This document shows positions 1-7,251 of a stretch of DNA of 10,321 bases, in pieces (the stretch's first letter is position 1; each line of letters opens with the position of its first letter). The position numbers and the translations under genes were made by a program. Under the pieces are notes generated by a model. It ran no database searches. It saw nothing but the letters and a program-made list of their open reading frames with translations, and was not told where the DNA came from. The DNA is taken from assembly GCA_903921605.1 (NCBI GenBank), contig CAIXQV010001098.1, forward strand, positions 1 to 10,321, given 5' to 3'. Source of the stretch: an uncultured Planctomycetaceae bacterium (GTDB lineage Bacteria > Planctomycetota > Planctomycetia > Planctomycetales > Planctomycetaceae).

Positions 1-1
1 G

Positions 2-559
2 CCGTGGATCAAAGATTTGCCGTATGCTAACTCAGCGACTCGTTACAACTTTAAGCACGGCGAATCCGGAAAGCTGACGCTCGAATTCTTTATTACGCCG
101 TTTGATTACGCGCCACCAGATAAATCTCGAGCGATCGCGTCAAAGCTGGAGGAGAATCAACTGATTGATTTGTCGTGGTCCGTGCTCGATTATGACAGTG
201 ATGCGGAAAAACAGTACAACGGCTTCTGGAATTTGTCGCACAAGACGACGATGTACGGAGATGCGTCAGATCTTGTTGCCTTTCGTCTGAAACCGATCGA
301 AGCCAGTCTGCGAAAACCGGTCGAGGCCGATTGGTCGTTCAAGGTCATCAGCGTCGAAGATCGTACGGTCGCATTTCGCGATCAGTCTTGGGGCGAGATC
401 ATCACGTGGCATTGGGACTTCGGCGACGGCACAACCTCAAACGACCAACATCCCACACACAAGTTCGAAAAGCCGGGCGAATTTGTTGTCGTGCTGAACG
501 TCGAAGGCCCCAAAGGGAAATCTCGTCGCTCAAAAGTCTGGGACGTAACCCTGCCGTAA
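2..559 (+). CDS. PKD-domain protein, C-terminal part (5' end outside window)
   Basis: The reading frame is open from the first full codon (position 2) to the TAA at 557-559, so about 185 C-terminal residues are present and the start lies upstream. The last ~75 residues are a PKD-type beta-sandwich: the hallmark WHWDFGDG is encoded at about 407-430, followed by the usual 'HxFxxPGEFVVVLNV' strand at about 457-504. PKD domains are extracellular immunoglobulin-like modules, so the protein is probably exported or surface-exposed. The preceding ~110 residues (SGKLTLEFFI..., LSWSVLDYD, GFWNLSH, MYGDASDLVAFRL) look like the end of a beta-sandwich resembling a CBM9/DOMON-like carbohydrate-binding fold. 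That second assignment is only pattern-based inference. The enzyme part, if any, would be upstream. I see no terminator-like hairpin directly after the stop; the next gene starts about 246 bases on. Confidence 0.8.
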   Translation, partial: PWIKDLPYANSATRYNFKHGESGKLTLEFFITPFDYAPPDKSRAIASKLEENQLIDLSWSVLDYDSDAEKQYNGFWNLSHKTTMYGDASDLVAFRLKPIEASLRKPVEADWSFKVISVEDRTVAFRDQSWGEIITWHWDFGDGTTSNDQHPTHKFEKPGEFVVVLNVEGPKGKSRRSKVWDVTLP

Positions 560-804
560 GATTCCGCAATCAGCCAAGGGCGAAGTGGTCTTCATTTGGA
601 CATTCTGGTCTTCGGATTCAGAACTCAAATATTGAACCCGAGGTATCAAATCTCAGGGATCATACCAGGGATTGGAGTCGATCGCGTCGCTGGGTTTTCA
701 ACACGGCAGAAGACCGCATCTCACTTTCCTTGACGAAGCCTGGCAGAACCTTCACGCTACCGAAGAGTTTCTCCGTTCAACGTCGGTGGCTGATCCCGAT
801 GATC

Positions 805-811
805 AGTGAGG
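805..811 (+). promoter_or_regulatory. Shine-Dalgarno favouring the TTG start at 818
   Basis: AGTGAGG lies six bases before TTG 818 and overlaps the GTG at 806. No comparable purine-rich stretch precedes 806, so ribosome-binding logic favours 818, although 806 gives a slightly longer signal peptide with one extra Arg. Either start leaves the hydrophobic core and the cleavage site intact. Confidence 0.45.
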
Positions 812-3800
812 TGTGTTTTGCGAAGTCATCAAAAGTATTGCTGTGGCCTGCTGGTCTTTGCCGCAAACGCCATCATGGCAACCTTGGGCCGGGCTCAGGA
901 TTTGCCAGACGGAACGGAAGCAGCCACAAAGCAAATGGCGGCCTTTCGAGTTCCCGCAGGGATGACTGTGGATCTGTTCGCCGCTGAGCCGAAACTGGCT
1001 TCTCCTGTGGCCATTGGGCTCGACGAACACAATCGAGTTTTCGTGGCGGAAGAATACCGATTCAATCTTGGAACAGAGGAGAATCGAACACGGCCCTTTC
1101 TTCTGGAGGACGATCTGCAGCTTCAGACAACAGATGACCGTCTTCGCATGTATGAAAAGTGGGCCGCTGAGTTCGCAGGCGGCATGGAATGGTTTACGAA
1201 GACGGCCGACCAGGTACGACTCGTCGAAGACACCGACAGCGATGGCCGCGCTGATCGGTCGACGGTATTTGCTCCCGGATTTAATGGGACTCTGGATGGC
1301 CTGGCTGCTGGTGTCATGGCCACCGACGGCGATGTGTTTTTCACCTGCATTCCCAATCTCTGGCGTCTGCGAGATACCAACGGGGATGGAGTGGCCGACG
1401 AACGTTCGATCGTGCAATCTGGATTTGGAGTTAACGCCGGGTTTCTTGGCCACGATCTGCATGGCTTATGCTGGGGTCCGGATGGGAAGCTGTATTTTTC
1501 AGTCGGCGATCGCGGGTTTCATCTGAGAACTCGTGAAGGGATGACTCTGCACGGTCCGCGTAATGGTGCGATTTTTCGCTGCCTGCCCGATGGAAGCGAA
1601 ATGGAAGTCGTGATGCGTGGACTACGAAATCCGCAGGAGATCATCTTCGACAAATACGGCAATCTGTTTGCCGCCGACAACAATTGTGACAAGGGAGATC
1701 ACTCCCGACTGGTCTATGTGATCGAAGGCGGACACAGTGGCTGGAACATGGCGTTCCAGAGTTTGCCGGAACCCTATCTGACCGGCCCGTGGCACGCGGA
1801 GAAGATGTGGCATCTGTCGGAGTCTCATGTTGCAGCCACCACAATTGCGAATGATTCAGCCGTCACAACGGCGCCCCCCGCGGTTGCCGATGATCGACCA
1901 GCGTGGTTGCTGCCTCCTGTCGGAAAGCTGGGCGCTGGTCCGTCGGGATTCGCCTACTATCCCGGAACTGGTCTGGCGGAACGTTATGACCACCATTTCT
2001 TTCTGTGTAACTATACCGGCAATGGTGGCATCGAATCGTTTTCCATCGTGCCACGTGGTGCCGGGTTTCAGATTGTCGACGAGCAAGATTTTTTGAAACC
2101 TGTTTTTGCCACCGATTGTGAGTTTGGTTACGACGGCCGGCTGTATGTGTCTGATTTTGTGAATCTTATCTGGGATGGCGGTTCCTCCGGCGGTCGAATT
2201 TATCGAGTCACAGATCCGGCGAATCAATCGGCTGCTGTCGTTACTGAAACCACAAGCCTGATGCGAGCAGGTATCAAAGGCCTGCCTTCGGAACAGTTGT
2301 CGGAACTTCTGGGGCATGCCGATTTGCGGGTTCGCCAGCGAGCCCAGTTTGCTCTGGCGGCAAAAGGTGAGCCATCAACATCGCTGTTCATTGCTGCAAC
2401 CGCGGCCAGCAACTCACTGCTCAAACGACTGCATGGAATCTGGGGGCTGGGACAAATCGCCGCCCATGCGAATAGAACACAACTTGCGGCCTCATCACAA
2501 GCGAATCCCGGCAACCCACCTTTGTCAGGCCGAGTAATGCAGCAGAAAAACATGGCAGCAGAAGCGTTGACGTTGCTACTGAACGATGAGGATTCCGAAG
2601 TCCGTGCTCAGGCACTGCGAACTCTGGGTGATCTTCGCTATCAGCCTGCCGCCGTTGCGGTAACTTCAAAGTTGAAAGACACGGATCCTCGAGTTCGCAT
2701 GCTTGCGGCACTGGCCGTTGGTCGAACGAAGTATGCGGCCGCGCTGCCAGAAGTAATTGAGATGCTGCGGGCCAATGGGCATTCAGATCCGTGGCTGCGA
2801 CACGCCGGAGTGATGGCTTTGACGGGAATCAAAGATCGCTCCGCATTGTCGCGTTACGCGACCGATCAGGATCCTGTGATCCGCATGTCCGTGCTGCTGA
2901 CGGTTCGTAAGTGGCTGCTGGAACCACAGGAAAGCTGGGTTTCTACACAGACTGATAGCATTCCGTCGTATGCGCCAGACTCTGCGGATGTTGATTCAGT
3001 GGTGGCGTTTCTAATGGATTCGGATCTTCAAGTCGTAGCGGAGGCGGCTCGAGCCATCAACGACCTGCCTCTGGAAAACGCGACGAAGACACTGGCTGAG
3101 CTGGCAGAGAAAAAGTCTGCGGAGACAACTGGCCTTTCGCCGCTCAGTGCAATGCCGGATTCCCTGTTGCGGCGAATTATGAACGCCAATTTTCGCCAGG
3201 GAGACGTTGTTTCCCTGCAGCGCGTCCTCGTGATGGCTCAAAGTTCACTCTGTTCTTTTGCAGTTCGTCAGGAGGCCCTGCAGGCGTTGATTGAATGGGC
3301 CGAACCGTCGTCTCGAGATCGCGTGACTGGCTTCTGGCGTCCTCTGACTGCTCGTGATGCCGAGATGATGAAACATTGTCGAGAAGTCCTGGCGGATCAG
3401 TTGCCAGCTCTTTTGGCGACGACGCCGGATACGCTTCAGAGTCAGCTGGTGGCTTTGATTAATCGTCATCAACTTCCCATTGAAGATGGTGAGTTCGCAG
3501 CGTGGGTCACGGATTCCTCAAAGAGTTCTTCTGTTCGCGTGGCAGCATTAAGACTGCTGGCGGCCAGAGAGTCACTGGAAACTTCGGTAAGCATTGATGC
3601 TGCATTGGCGTCTGATGTCGATCTGCTGCGAGCCGAAGCGCGGGACTTGTTACTGAAACTGGAGCCCGATCGGGGACGAGGATTATTGGTTGAGATTGCT
3701 CAGGCACCGGCCGCTTCGATTTTCGAACGCCAACGTGCCATCAGCGCCGTGGCAATGCTGCAGCAGGAACAGACTGATGCAGTCTTACTGACACTGGCCC

Positions 3801-4381
3801 GGCAACTGGCGGAGGATTCGTTGGCTCCGGCACTGCATCTGGAAGTCATTGAAGCCGCGACGCTGCGAAATACAACGGAACTGAAGAGTCTTGTCGACCA
3901 GTTCAAAGCGAAGCAAAGCGGAAAGGGCTTGGTGGCTCAGTATCAAGCGGCCGTCGAAGGTGGTCGTCCTGATCAAGGTCGAAGTCTGTTCGTGGGACAT
4001 CGAGTCGCGCAGTGTGTCAGATGTCACAAAGTCGGCAGCGCGGTCAATGGAGGAAATGCGGGGCCTGATTTGAATCAGGTAGCGAAACGTCATGACCACG
4101 CGTCGTTGTTGCAATCGCTGGTGGAGCCGAGTGCAAAGATTGCGAAGGGGTTCGAATCAGTCACAATCGTGCTTCAGTCTGGTCAGTTGGTGGCGGGGGT
4201 CATCCGCAGTGAGGAGAACGGGACCATCATGATCGAGCAGCCTGATGGCAAACTTGTGACGATCTCAGCCGACGACGTAGAAGATAGAACAGCTCCCAAA
4301 TCTGCCATGCCCGAAATGCACCGCGCGTTGACGCTGCGGGAGTTGAGAGATCTGGTCGAGTATTTGTCGACACTGCAGTAA
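806..4381 (+). CDS. PVC-type dehydrogenase / HEAT-repeat / haem-binding c-type cytochrome fusion protein
   Basis: Very large exported protein (1191 aa from GTG 806). Residues 1-30 form a signal peptide with likely cleavage after Gly-Arg-Ala30. Residues ~47-470 match the Planctomycete/Verrucomicrobial 'putative membrane-bound dehydrogenase' beta-propeller (TIGR02604-like; FRVPAGM..DLFAAEP, GHDLHGLCWGPDGKLYFSVGDRG, GLRNPQEIIFD). They include two Asp-rich calcium-loop-like motifs, D142-TDSDGRAD and D190-TNGDGVAD. Residues ~485-1030 are helical HEAT-like repeats (e.g. EDSEVRAQALRTLGDL, DTDPRVRMLAALAVG). Residues ~1050-1191 are the matching haem-binding domain (TIGR02603-like) with C1070-VRC-H1074 and a candidate axial Met1168 in SAMPEM. 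The family is thought to oxidise sugars or alcohols in the periplasm and pass electrons to its own haem; the substrate cannot be told from sequence. Start: TTG 818 is an alternative (1187 aa) and has the better Shine-Dalgarno (AGTGAGG, 805-811, spacing 6). A CTGATC/GATCAG hairpin (790-806) precedes the gene. Confidence 0.93.
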   Translation: MRCVLRSHQKYCCGLLVFAANAIMATLGRAQDLPDGTEAATKQMAAFRVPAGMTVDLFAAEPKLASPVAIGLDEHNRVFVAEEYRFNLGTEENRTRPFLLEDDLQLQTTDDRLRMYEKWAAEFAGGMEWFTKTADQVRLVEDTDSDGRADRSTVFAPGFNGTLDGLAAGVMATDGDVFFTCIPNLWRLRDTNGDGVADERSIVQSGFGVNAGFLGHDLHGLCWGPDGKLYFSVGDRGFHLRTREGMTLHGPRNGAIFRCLPDGSEMEVVMRGLRNPQEIIFDKYGNLFAADNNCDKGDHSRLVYVIEGGHSGWNMAFQSLPEPYLTGPWHAEKMWHLSESHVAATTIANDSAVTTAPPAVADDRPAWLLPPVGKLGAGPSGFAYYPGTGLAERYDHHFFLCNYTGNGGIESFSIVPRGAGFQIVDEQDFLKPVFATDCEFGYDGRLYVSDFVNLIWDGGSSGGRIYRVTDPANQSAAVVTETTSLMRAGIKGLPSEQLSELLGHADLRVRQRAQFALAAKGEPSTSLFIAATAASNSLLKRLHGIWGLGQIAAHANRTQLAASSQANPGNPPLSGRVMQQKNMAAEALTLLLNDEDSEVRAQALRTLGDLRYQPAAVAVTSKLKDTDPRVRMLAALAVGRTKYAAALPEVIEMLRANGHSDPWLRHAGVMALTGIKDRSALSRYATDQDPVIRMSVLLTVRKWLLEPQESWVSTQTDSIPSYAPDSADVDSVVAFLMDSDLQVVAEAARAINDLPLENATKTLAELAEKKSAETTGLSPLSAMPDSLLRRIMNANFRQGDVVSLQRVLVMAQSSLCSFAVRQEALQALIEWAEPSSRDRVTGFWRPLTARDAEMMKHCREVLADQLPALLATTPDTLQSQLVALINRHQLPIEDGEFAAWVTDSSKSSSVRVAALRLLAARESLETSVSIDAALASDVDLLRAEARDLLLKLEPDRGRGLLVEIAQAPAASIFERQRAISAVAMLQQEQTDAVLLTLARQLAEDSLAPALHLEVIEAATLRNTTELKSLVDQFKAKQSGKGLVAQYQAAVEGGRPDQGRSLFVGHRVAQCVRCHKVGSAVNGGNAGPDLNQVAKRHDHASLLQSLVEPSAKIAKGFESVTIVLQSGQLVAGVIRSEENGTIMIEQPDGKLVTISADDVEDRTAPKSAMPEMHRALTLRELRDLVEYLSTLQ

Positions 4382-4676
4382 CGGGAGGTTGATGTAGTCC
4401 ACAATTCCCCGTTTCTGTTTGCCGCCAAGCTGGGGGCGACCGTTCACGCAAAAGCCATCACTTCCGGCTCGGCAGCAAGCGATTCCAGCAACTGATCGCC
4501 TGGTAAGCTTTGTGGTCTGGAGTGACTAAGAGGGCCGAAGATTGTCAATTTGCCGTGTTTTTGGCAATTTCACGACAGGTCGCTGATATCAAGCGTGCGA
4601 AATCCCGGCATTTTAGGCACCGACAGTGTTTCTCAATGTTGCTCATTGGCCCCGTTGTCGATACCTTTGTCCGTTT

Positions 4677-4710
4677 CCCGCTTCGCTTTACAGCAGACAG
4701 CGGGGTTTTT
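4677..4710 (+). terminator. Hairpin plus T-run: terminator or attenuator before rpsD
   Basis: CCCGCT (4677-4682) pairs perfectly with AGCGGG (4699-4704). An inner GCT/AGC stem (4685-4687 with 4692-4694) closes a TTAC loop. GTTTTT follows directly (4705-4710). The shape is that of a Rho-independent terminator for + strand transcription. It could end read-through from the dehydrogenase gene 300 bases upstream or, if the rpsD promoter lies further upstream, act as an attenuator in its leader. The outer stem is only 6 bp, so strength is moderate. Confidence 0.4.
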
Positions 4711-4752
4711 CTCTGCACGCAGCCGCATGAATTGCGGTGTTTGCCTGTCGTA

Positions 4753-4773
4753 TTCCGGACATTGTCTCCGGAA
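4753..4773 (+). other. Perfect 7-bp hairpin in the rpsD leader
   Basis: TTCCGGA (4753-4759) and TCCGGAA (4767-4773) are exact reverse complements around the 7-nt loop CATTGTC. The hairpin ends 78 bases before the rpsD start and has only a short AAATTT-like tail, so it is unlikely to be a terminator. It may be part of a folded leader RNA. Confidence 0.4.
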
Positions 4774-4851
4774 AATTTGGTGACGGTCCTGACGAGCGTT
4801 TCGCAGGATGGTGCAGAGTCCGATTGCAAAGTATGGGAGTTTTTCAGGGAA

Positions 4852-5460
4852 ATGGGTCGTTACACAGGTCCAAAAGGACGCATCAATCGGCGTCTGGGAA
4901 TGAATGTTTACGAGAACGCCGGAGCTATCAAAGCTGCGGAACGCAAAGAGTATCCTCCTGGGATGCACAAGCGCCGCAAGAAGGACACCATCTACGGTGC
5001 CGCTCTGACCGAGAAGCAGAAGATCAAATTCTACTACGGGCTCAGAGATCGACAGTTGTTCCGCTATTTCGATATCGCGAAGCGAACAGCGGGCAATACA
5101 GGATCGACACTGTTGATCATTTGCGAACGACGTCTGGATAATGTTATCCGACGCGCCGGGTTTACTCTGACACGCCCACAGGCTCGTCAGGGTATCGTTC
5201 ACCGCCATTTCCAGTTGAACGGAAAGACCGTCAACAAGCCGGGCATCATGGTCCGTCCGGGGGATGTTGTGACGATTCGCAATCGACCAAACATTCGCAA
5301 GCTGTACAACTTCATTGGCGAGTCTGCTCCAGCCGCAAGTGCGGAATGGTTGTCAGTCGACAAGGAATTGATGAAGTGCATCGTGACGACTCTTCCAACC
5401 ATCGACGACGTTATGCTCAAGGTTGAAGTAGGCAAGGTCGTGGTATTCATGTCACGCTAG
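4852..5460 (+). CDS. rpsD: 30S ribosomal protein S4
   Basis: A 202-aa protein that aligns along its whole length with bacterial S4, a primary 16S rRNA-binding protein of the small subunit. It opens with MGRYTGPKGR (E. coli: MARYLGPK) and has the core helices (LTEKQKIKFYYGLRDRQLFRYF, residues 52-73), GNTG (81-84), and the S4 RNA-binding domain from about residue 92 (ERRLDNVIRRAGF, RPQARQGIVHRHFQLNG, PGDVVTIRN). The frame is open further upstream, but S4 homology fixes the start at ATG 4852. AGGGA lies immediately before it and GGGAG lies 12 bases before it, so neither spacing is ideal. The N-terminal zinc-binding cysteines of 'C+' S4 proteins are absent; the only cysteines are C91 and C176. 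The gene stands alone here, not next to rpsM, rpsK or rpoA, and ends in a strong terminator, so it is probably transcribed on its own. Confidence 0.97.
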   Translation: MGRYTGPKGRINRRLGMNVYENAGAIKAAERKEYPPGMHKRRKKDTIYGAALTEKQKIKFYYGLRDRQLFRYFDIAKRTAGNTGSTLLIICERRLDNVIRRAGFTLTRPQARQGIVHRHFQLNGKTVNKPGIMVRPGDVVTIRNRPNIRKLYNFIGESAPAASAEWLSVDKELMKCIVTTLPTIDDVMLKVEVGKVVVFMSR

Positions 5461-5511
5461 TCGACTCTCCGACACAGCTTCGAAAAAGGGCTGCGTCAGA
5501 AGATACAACTT

Positions 5512-5546
5512 AAAAGGGTCGAGGACTGGTTCCTCGGCCCTTTTTT
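5512..5546 (+). terminator. Strong intrinsic terminator of rpsD
   Basis: An 11-bp stem pairs 5515-5525 (AGGGTCGAGGA) with 5531-5541 (TCCTCGGCCCT), with one G-T wobble, around the loop CTGGT. It is extended by A-T pairs (5512-5514 with 5542-5544) and a six-T run at 5541-5546. It lies about 50 bases after the rpsD stop and is the clearest terminator in the window. Confidence 0.92.
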
Positions 5547-5579
5547 CGTTGGTACCGCAAGCAGGCTGATGGCCAAATT

Positions 5580-5643
5580 GTTTAACGGCAAGCCGCAGGC
5601 GTCGTCATCCGGTTTCGCCTACGCCTGCGGCTCGCCGTTAAAC
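5580..5643. repeat. Long imperfect palindrome (23-bp arms)
   Basis: The left arm 5580-5602 begins GTTTAACGGCAAGCCGCAGG. The right arm 5621-5643 is its reverse complement, ending CGCCGTTAAAC, with a single mismatch (A5590 against C5633). The loop is 18 bases. There is no T-run, and a separate terminator lies just upstream, so it is probably not a terminator. Its shape (intergenic, GC-rich core, AT-rich ends) suits a dispersed palindromic repeat such as a REP/MITE-like element. Other copies cannot be seen in this window, apart from a 9-base match (CGTTAAACG) at 7912-7920. Confidence 0.8.
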
Positions 5644-5646
5644 GAA

Positions 5647-6085
5647 GCGCTTAATGCGTAACCAAATCAACGCCCTGCAAGGCTTCCGCTGGCAATGGCC
5701 TTTCTCGAGGGCGACCAGCAAGTGCGGCGAACCACCAGAATCTTCCCGGTGCACTTGTGTGACAGGCCGTCACGCATTCAAAAAGCTTGATGTGCGAAGC
5801 GTGCGGCGATGTGTGCATGGCATGCAAGGCTCTGGAATTCCCATACGCCATCGAATGCCATCCGTCGCTGATTTCTGCAGGTCTGAGCCATGAAATCTTC
5901 CCTGAGTTGACTTCCGGCCTGACTGCAAACTCCGGTTTCCGGGATTTCTCACCCTCTTGTCAGCAGTAACTCAGCGATTGGCACACTCGGTGCTTTGTCA
6001 CGACTTTTGTCCGATGGCAGTGAAAACTTTGAGGCAAACTCGAAGGCGTCATCGAAGTACAAATACTCGTCTGTTGTGACAGGTC
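5647..6085. other. Non-coding stretch before the oxidase cluster
   Basis: About 440 bases between the palindrome and the first cytochrome gene. I found no convincing gene, tRNA, FNR/Anr-type box (TTGAT-N4-ATCAA) or sigma-70 promoter. The only odd item is a short Cys-rich reading frame (5790-5969), described separately. The promoter for the respiratory cluster must lie here unless transcription reads through from upstream, which the strong rpsD terminator makes unlikely. Confidence 0.5.
5790..5969 (+). CDS. Doubtful small Cys-rich ORF
   Basis: A 59-aa frame starting MCEACGDVCMACKALE, with four cysteines spaced CxxCxxxCxxC within the first eleven residues and two more later (residues ~24 and ~57). 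Such spacing occurs in metal-binding peptides, including Cys-rich copper-binding helices, and copper handling would fit an oxidase neighbourhood. Against it: no Shine-Dalgarno, no recognisable remainder after the motif, other open frames of similar length overlap it on both strands, and codon use gives no clear support. It may be chance or a decayed gene. Confidence 0.15.
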   Translation: MCEACGDVCMACKALEFPYAIECHPSLISAGLSHEIFPELTSGLTANSGFRDFSPSCQQ

Positions 6086-7141
6086 ATGTATTCAATGATT
6101 TCAGCACGCAACTTTTCTTATCTCGGGATGGCGTTTGTTTGCCTTGCTGGTTGTCAAAGGGCTGAGCCGGTCCAGTGGACCGCGAGTGCTCAGACTTCAA
6201 AACTTGCTCCGGAAATCGGTGAGGCGGTAACCAAAGCTGTCGTCGAAAATGCCGGCACCGCGCTTCGTCCCAAGCTTGTCAGCGAGACGACACCAGACTT
6301 TAAGCGTGAGCTGCATTTGAAGCTGGGACAGAACGTTTATCTCAAGCGATGCGTTCAGTGTCACGGCGTGAACGGGGATGGAAACGGCCCCGTCGCTGCC
6401 AGCATGTATCCTCGTCCTCGCGACTACACTCGCGGTATCTTCAAATTTACGTCAACGCCGTACGGAACGAAGCCGCGGCGAGAAGACCTGATGGCCGTGT
6501 TGGACCGAGGCGTCGTAGGAACATCAATGCCCAACTTTCGGCTTCTTCCAAAGCAGGAGATCCAGGCCGTTGTTGATTATGTCATTGTGCTGGCTCAGCG
6601 TGGTGAGATGGAATATCAGTTGGCTATCGAGGCCGAGGCCTCAGAAGAACTGGATCCGGAATACGTTCCTGAAGTTGTGGAAGTCGTGGGAACTCGCTGG
6701 GTTGATGCGACTCACTCGCTGACTCAACCGCTGACGCCGGAGCCCGAGTTGACCGAAGAGCGAATTGCTCTGGGGCGCGCCGCGTTTCTCTCCAAGGGTT
6801 GCAATAAGTGTCACGGTGACGACGGTCGTGGTCATACGAAGGACAACATCGGCAAGGATTCCTGGGGCTTCTCAACGCGAGCTGCAGACCTGACGTCGGG
6901 CATGCTGCATGGAGGCCAGGAGCCGATCGACATTTACCGCCGCATTATGAACGGGATCAATGGCACTCCCATGCCAGGCTTCAAGAGTGCTCTCGAAAGC
7001 GAACCAGAGACCATTTGGAATCTCGTGAGCTATGTGCTGAGCGTCTCCAATCGTCGACGAGAAGGAACAGCGATTCCGGCCGGCTTGATGAAGCCTTACA
7101 ACGATCCGACGCCTGCAGCTGCTGCTGGTGCAGAAGAGTAA
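6086..7141 (+). CDS. Dihaem cytochrome c lipoprotein, first gene of the cbb3 oxidase cluster
   Basis: A 351-aa periplasmic electron carrier. The N-terminus is a lipoprotein signal with lipobox L20-A-G-C23, so the mature protein should be lipid-anchored. Two cytochrome c domains follow. The first has C89-VQC-H93 with candidate axial Met148 (TSMPNF); the second has C239-NKC-H243 with candidate axial Met296 (TPMPGF). An acidic Glu/Pro-rich linker (~170-225) separates them and the C-terminus is Ala-rich. The domains resemble generic class-I cytochromes such as those with alternative complex III or dihaem CcoP. In context, it may pass electrons to CcoN/CcoO or stand in for CcoP, which normally has a membrane helix and lies after ccoO. 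Start: ATG 6086, or in-frame ATG 6095, which has the better spacing (10 nt) from AGGT at 6081-6084. No terminator separates it from the next gene (110 bases away), which suggests an operon. Confidence 0.92.
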   Translation: MYSMISARNFSYLGMAFVCLAGCQRAEPVQWTASAQTSKLAPEIGEAVTKAVVENAGTALRPKLVSETTPDFKRELHLKLGQNVYLKRCVQCHGVNGDGNGPVAASMYPRPRDYTRGIFKFTSTPYGTKPRREDLMAVLDRGVVGTSMPNFRLLPKQEIQAVVDYVIVLAQRGEMEYQLAIEAEASEELDPEYVPEVVEVVGTRWVDATHSLTQPLTPEPELTEERIALGRAAFLSKGCNKCHGDDGRGHTKDNIGKDSWGFSTRAADLTSGMLHGGQEPIDIYRRIMNGINGTPMPGFKSALESEPETIWNLVSYVLSVSNRRREGTAIPAGLMKPYNDPTPAAAAGAEE

Positions 7142-7210
7142 CTCTGCAGGACGCTGCTGGTGACGCAAACTGGCCCGGCAACAAGAGCTGGCGATGCTTT
7201 GAATTCTCGA

Positions 7211-7231
7211 TTTGAAATTTGAAATTTGAAA
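7211..7231. repeat. Three exact tandem copies of heptamer TTTGAAA
   Basis: TTTGAAA occurs at 7211-7217, 7218-7224 and 7225-7231, directly before the start region of the membrane protein gene. Read on the other strand the unit is ATTTCAA-like, similar in period and composition to the degenerate 7-nt repeat after ccoN (9392-9433). It also extends the downstream reading frame to a spurious TTG start at 7219. Confidence 0.85.
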
Positions 7232-7251
7232 TCCGACAGGCGAGCCCACCT

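Larger units (their letters stand above)
4382..4851 (+). other. Long untranslated region upstream of rpsD (candidate leader)
   Basis: These 470 bases separate the dehydrogenase stop from the rpsD ATG. No protein-like ORF is evident, although the rpsD frame stays open back to about 4510. The stretch contains two clear hairpins (4677-4704 with a following T-run, and 4753-4773), listed separately. I found no convincing -35/-10 pair. S4 is a known autoregulator that binds structured leader RNA in other bacteria, so a regulatory leader is plausible here, but that is inference. Confidence 0.4.

Noticed and set aside
331..987. 218-codon + frame overlapping the PKD gene end and the dehydrogenase start
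   Set aside because: Arg/Ser-rich, low-complexity translation with no domain. It overlaps two well-supported genes in another frame, so it is a shadow frame.
4542..4570. TTGTCA as a -35 box with a -10 box for rpsD
   Set aside because: The hexamer at the right spacing (CAATTT) matches the -10 consensus poorly, so no promoter is called.
4633..5208. 191-codon - strand frame opposite rpsD
   Set aside because: It is antisense to the highly conserved S4 sequence and has no protein-like features.
5580..5643. Palindrome as a second rpsD terminator
   Set aside because: No T-run follows either arm, and a complete terminator already lies at 5512-5546.
5654..5893. 79-codon + frame in the gap before the cytochrome gene
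   Set aside because: No Shine-Dalgarno and no domain. It overlaps other equally long frames on both strands, and its composition looks random.
7219..7251. TTG-initiated 11-residue extension of the membrane protein
   Set aside because: The extra residues come from the TTTGAAA repeat and the segment just after it. ATG 7252 gives a normal start.
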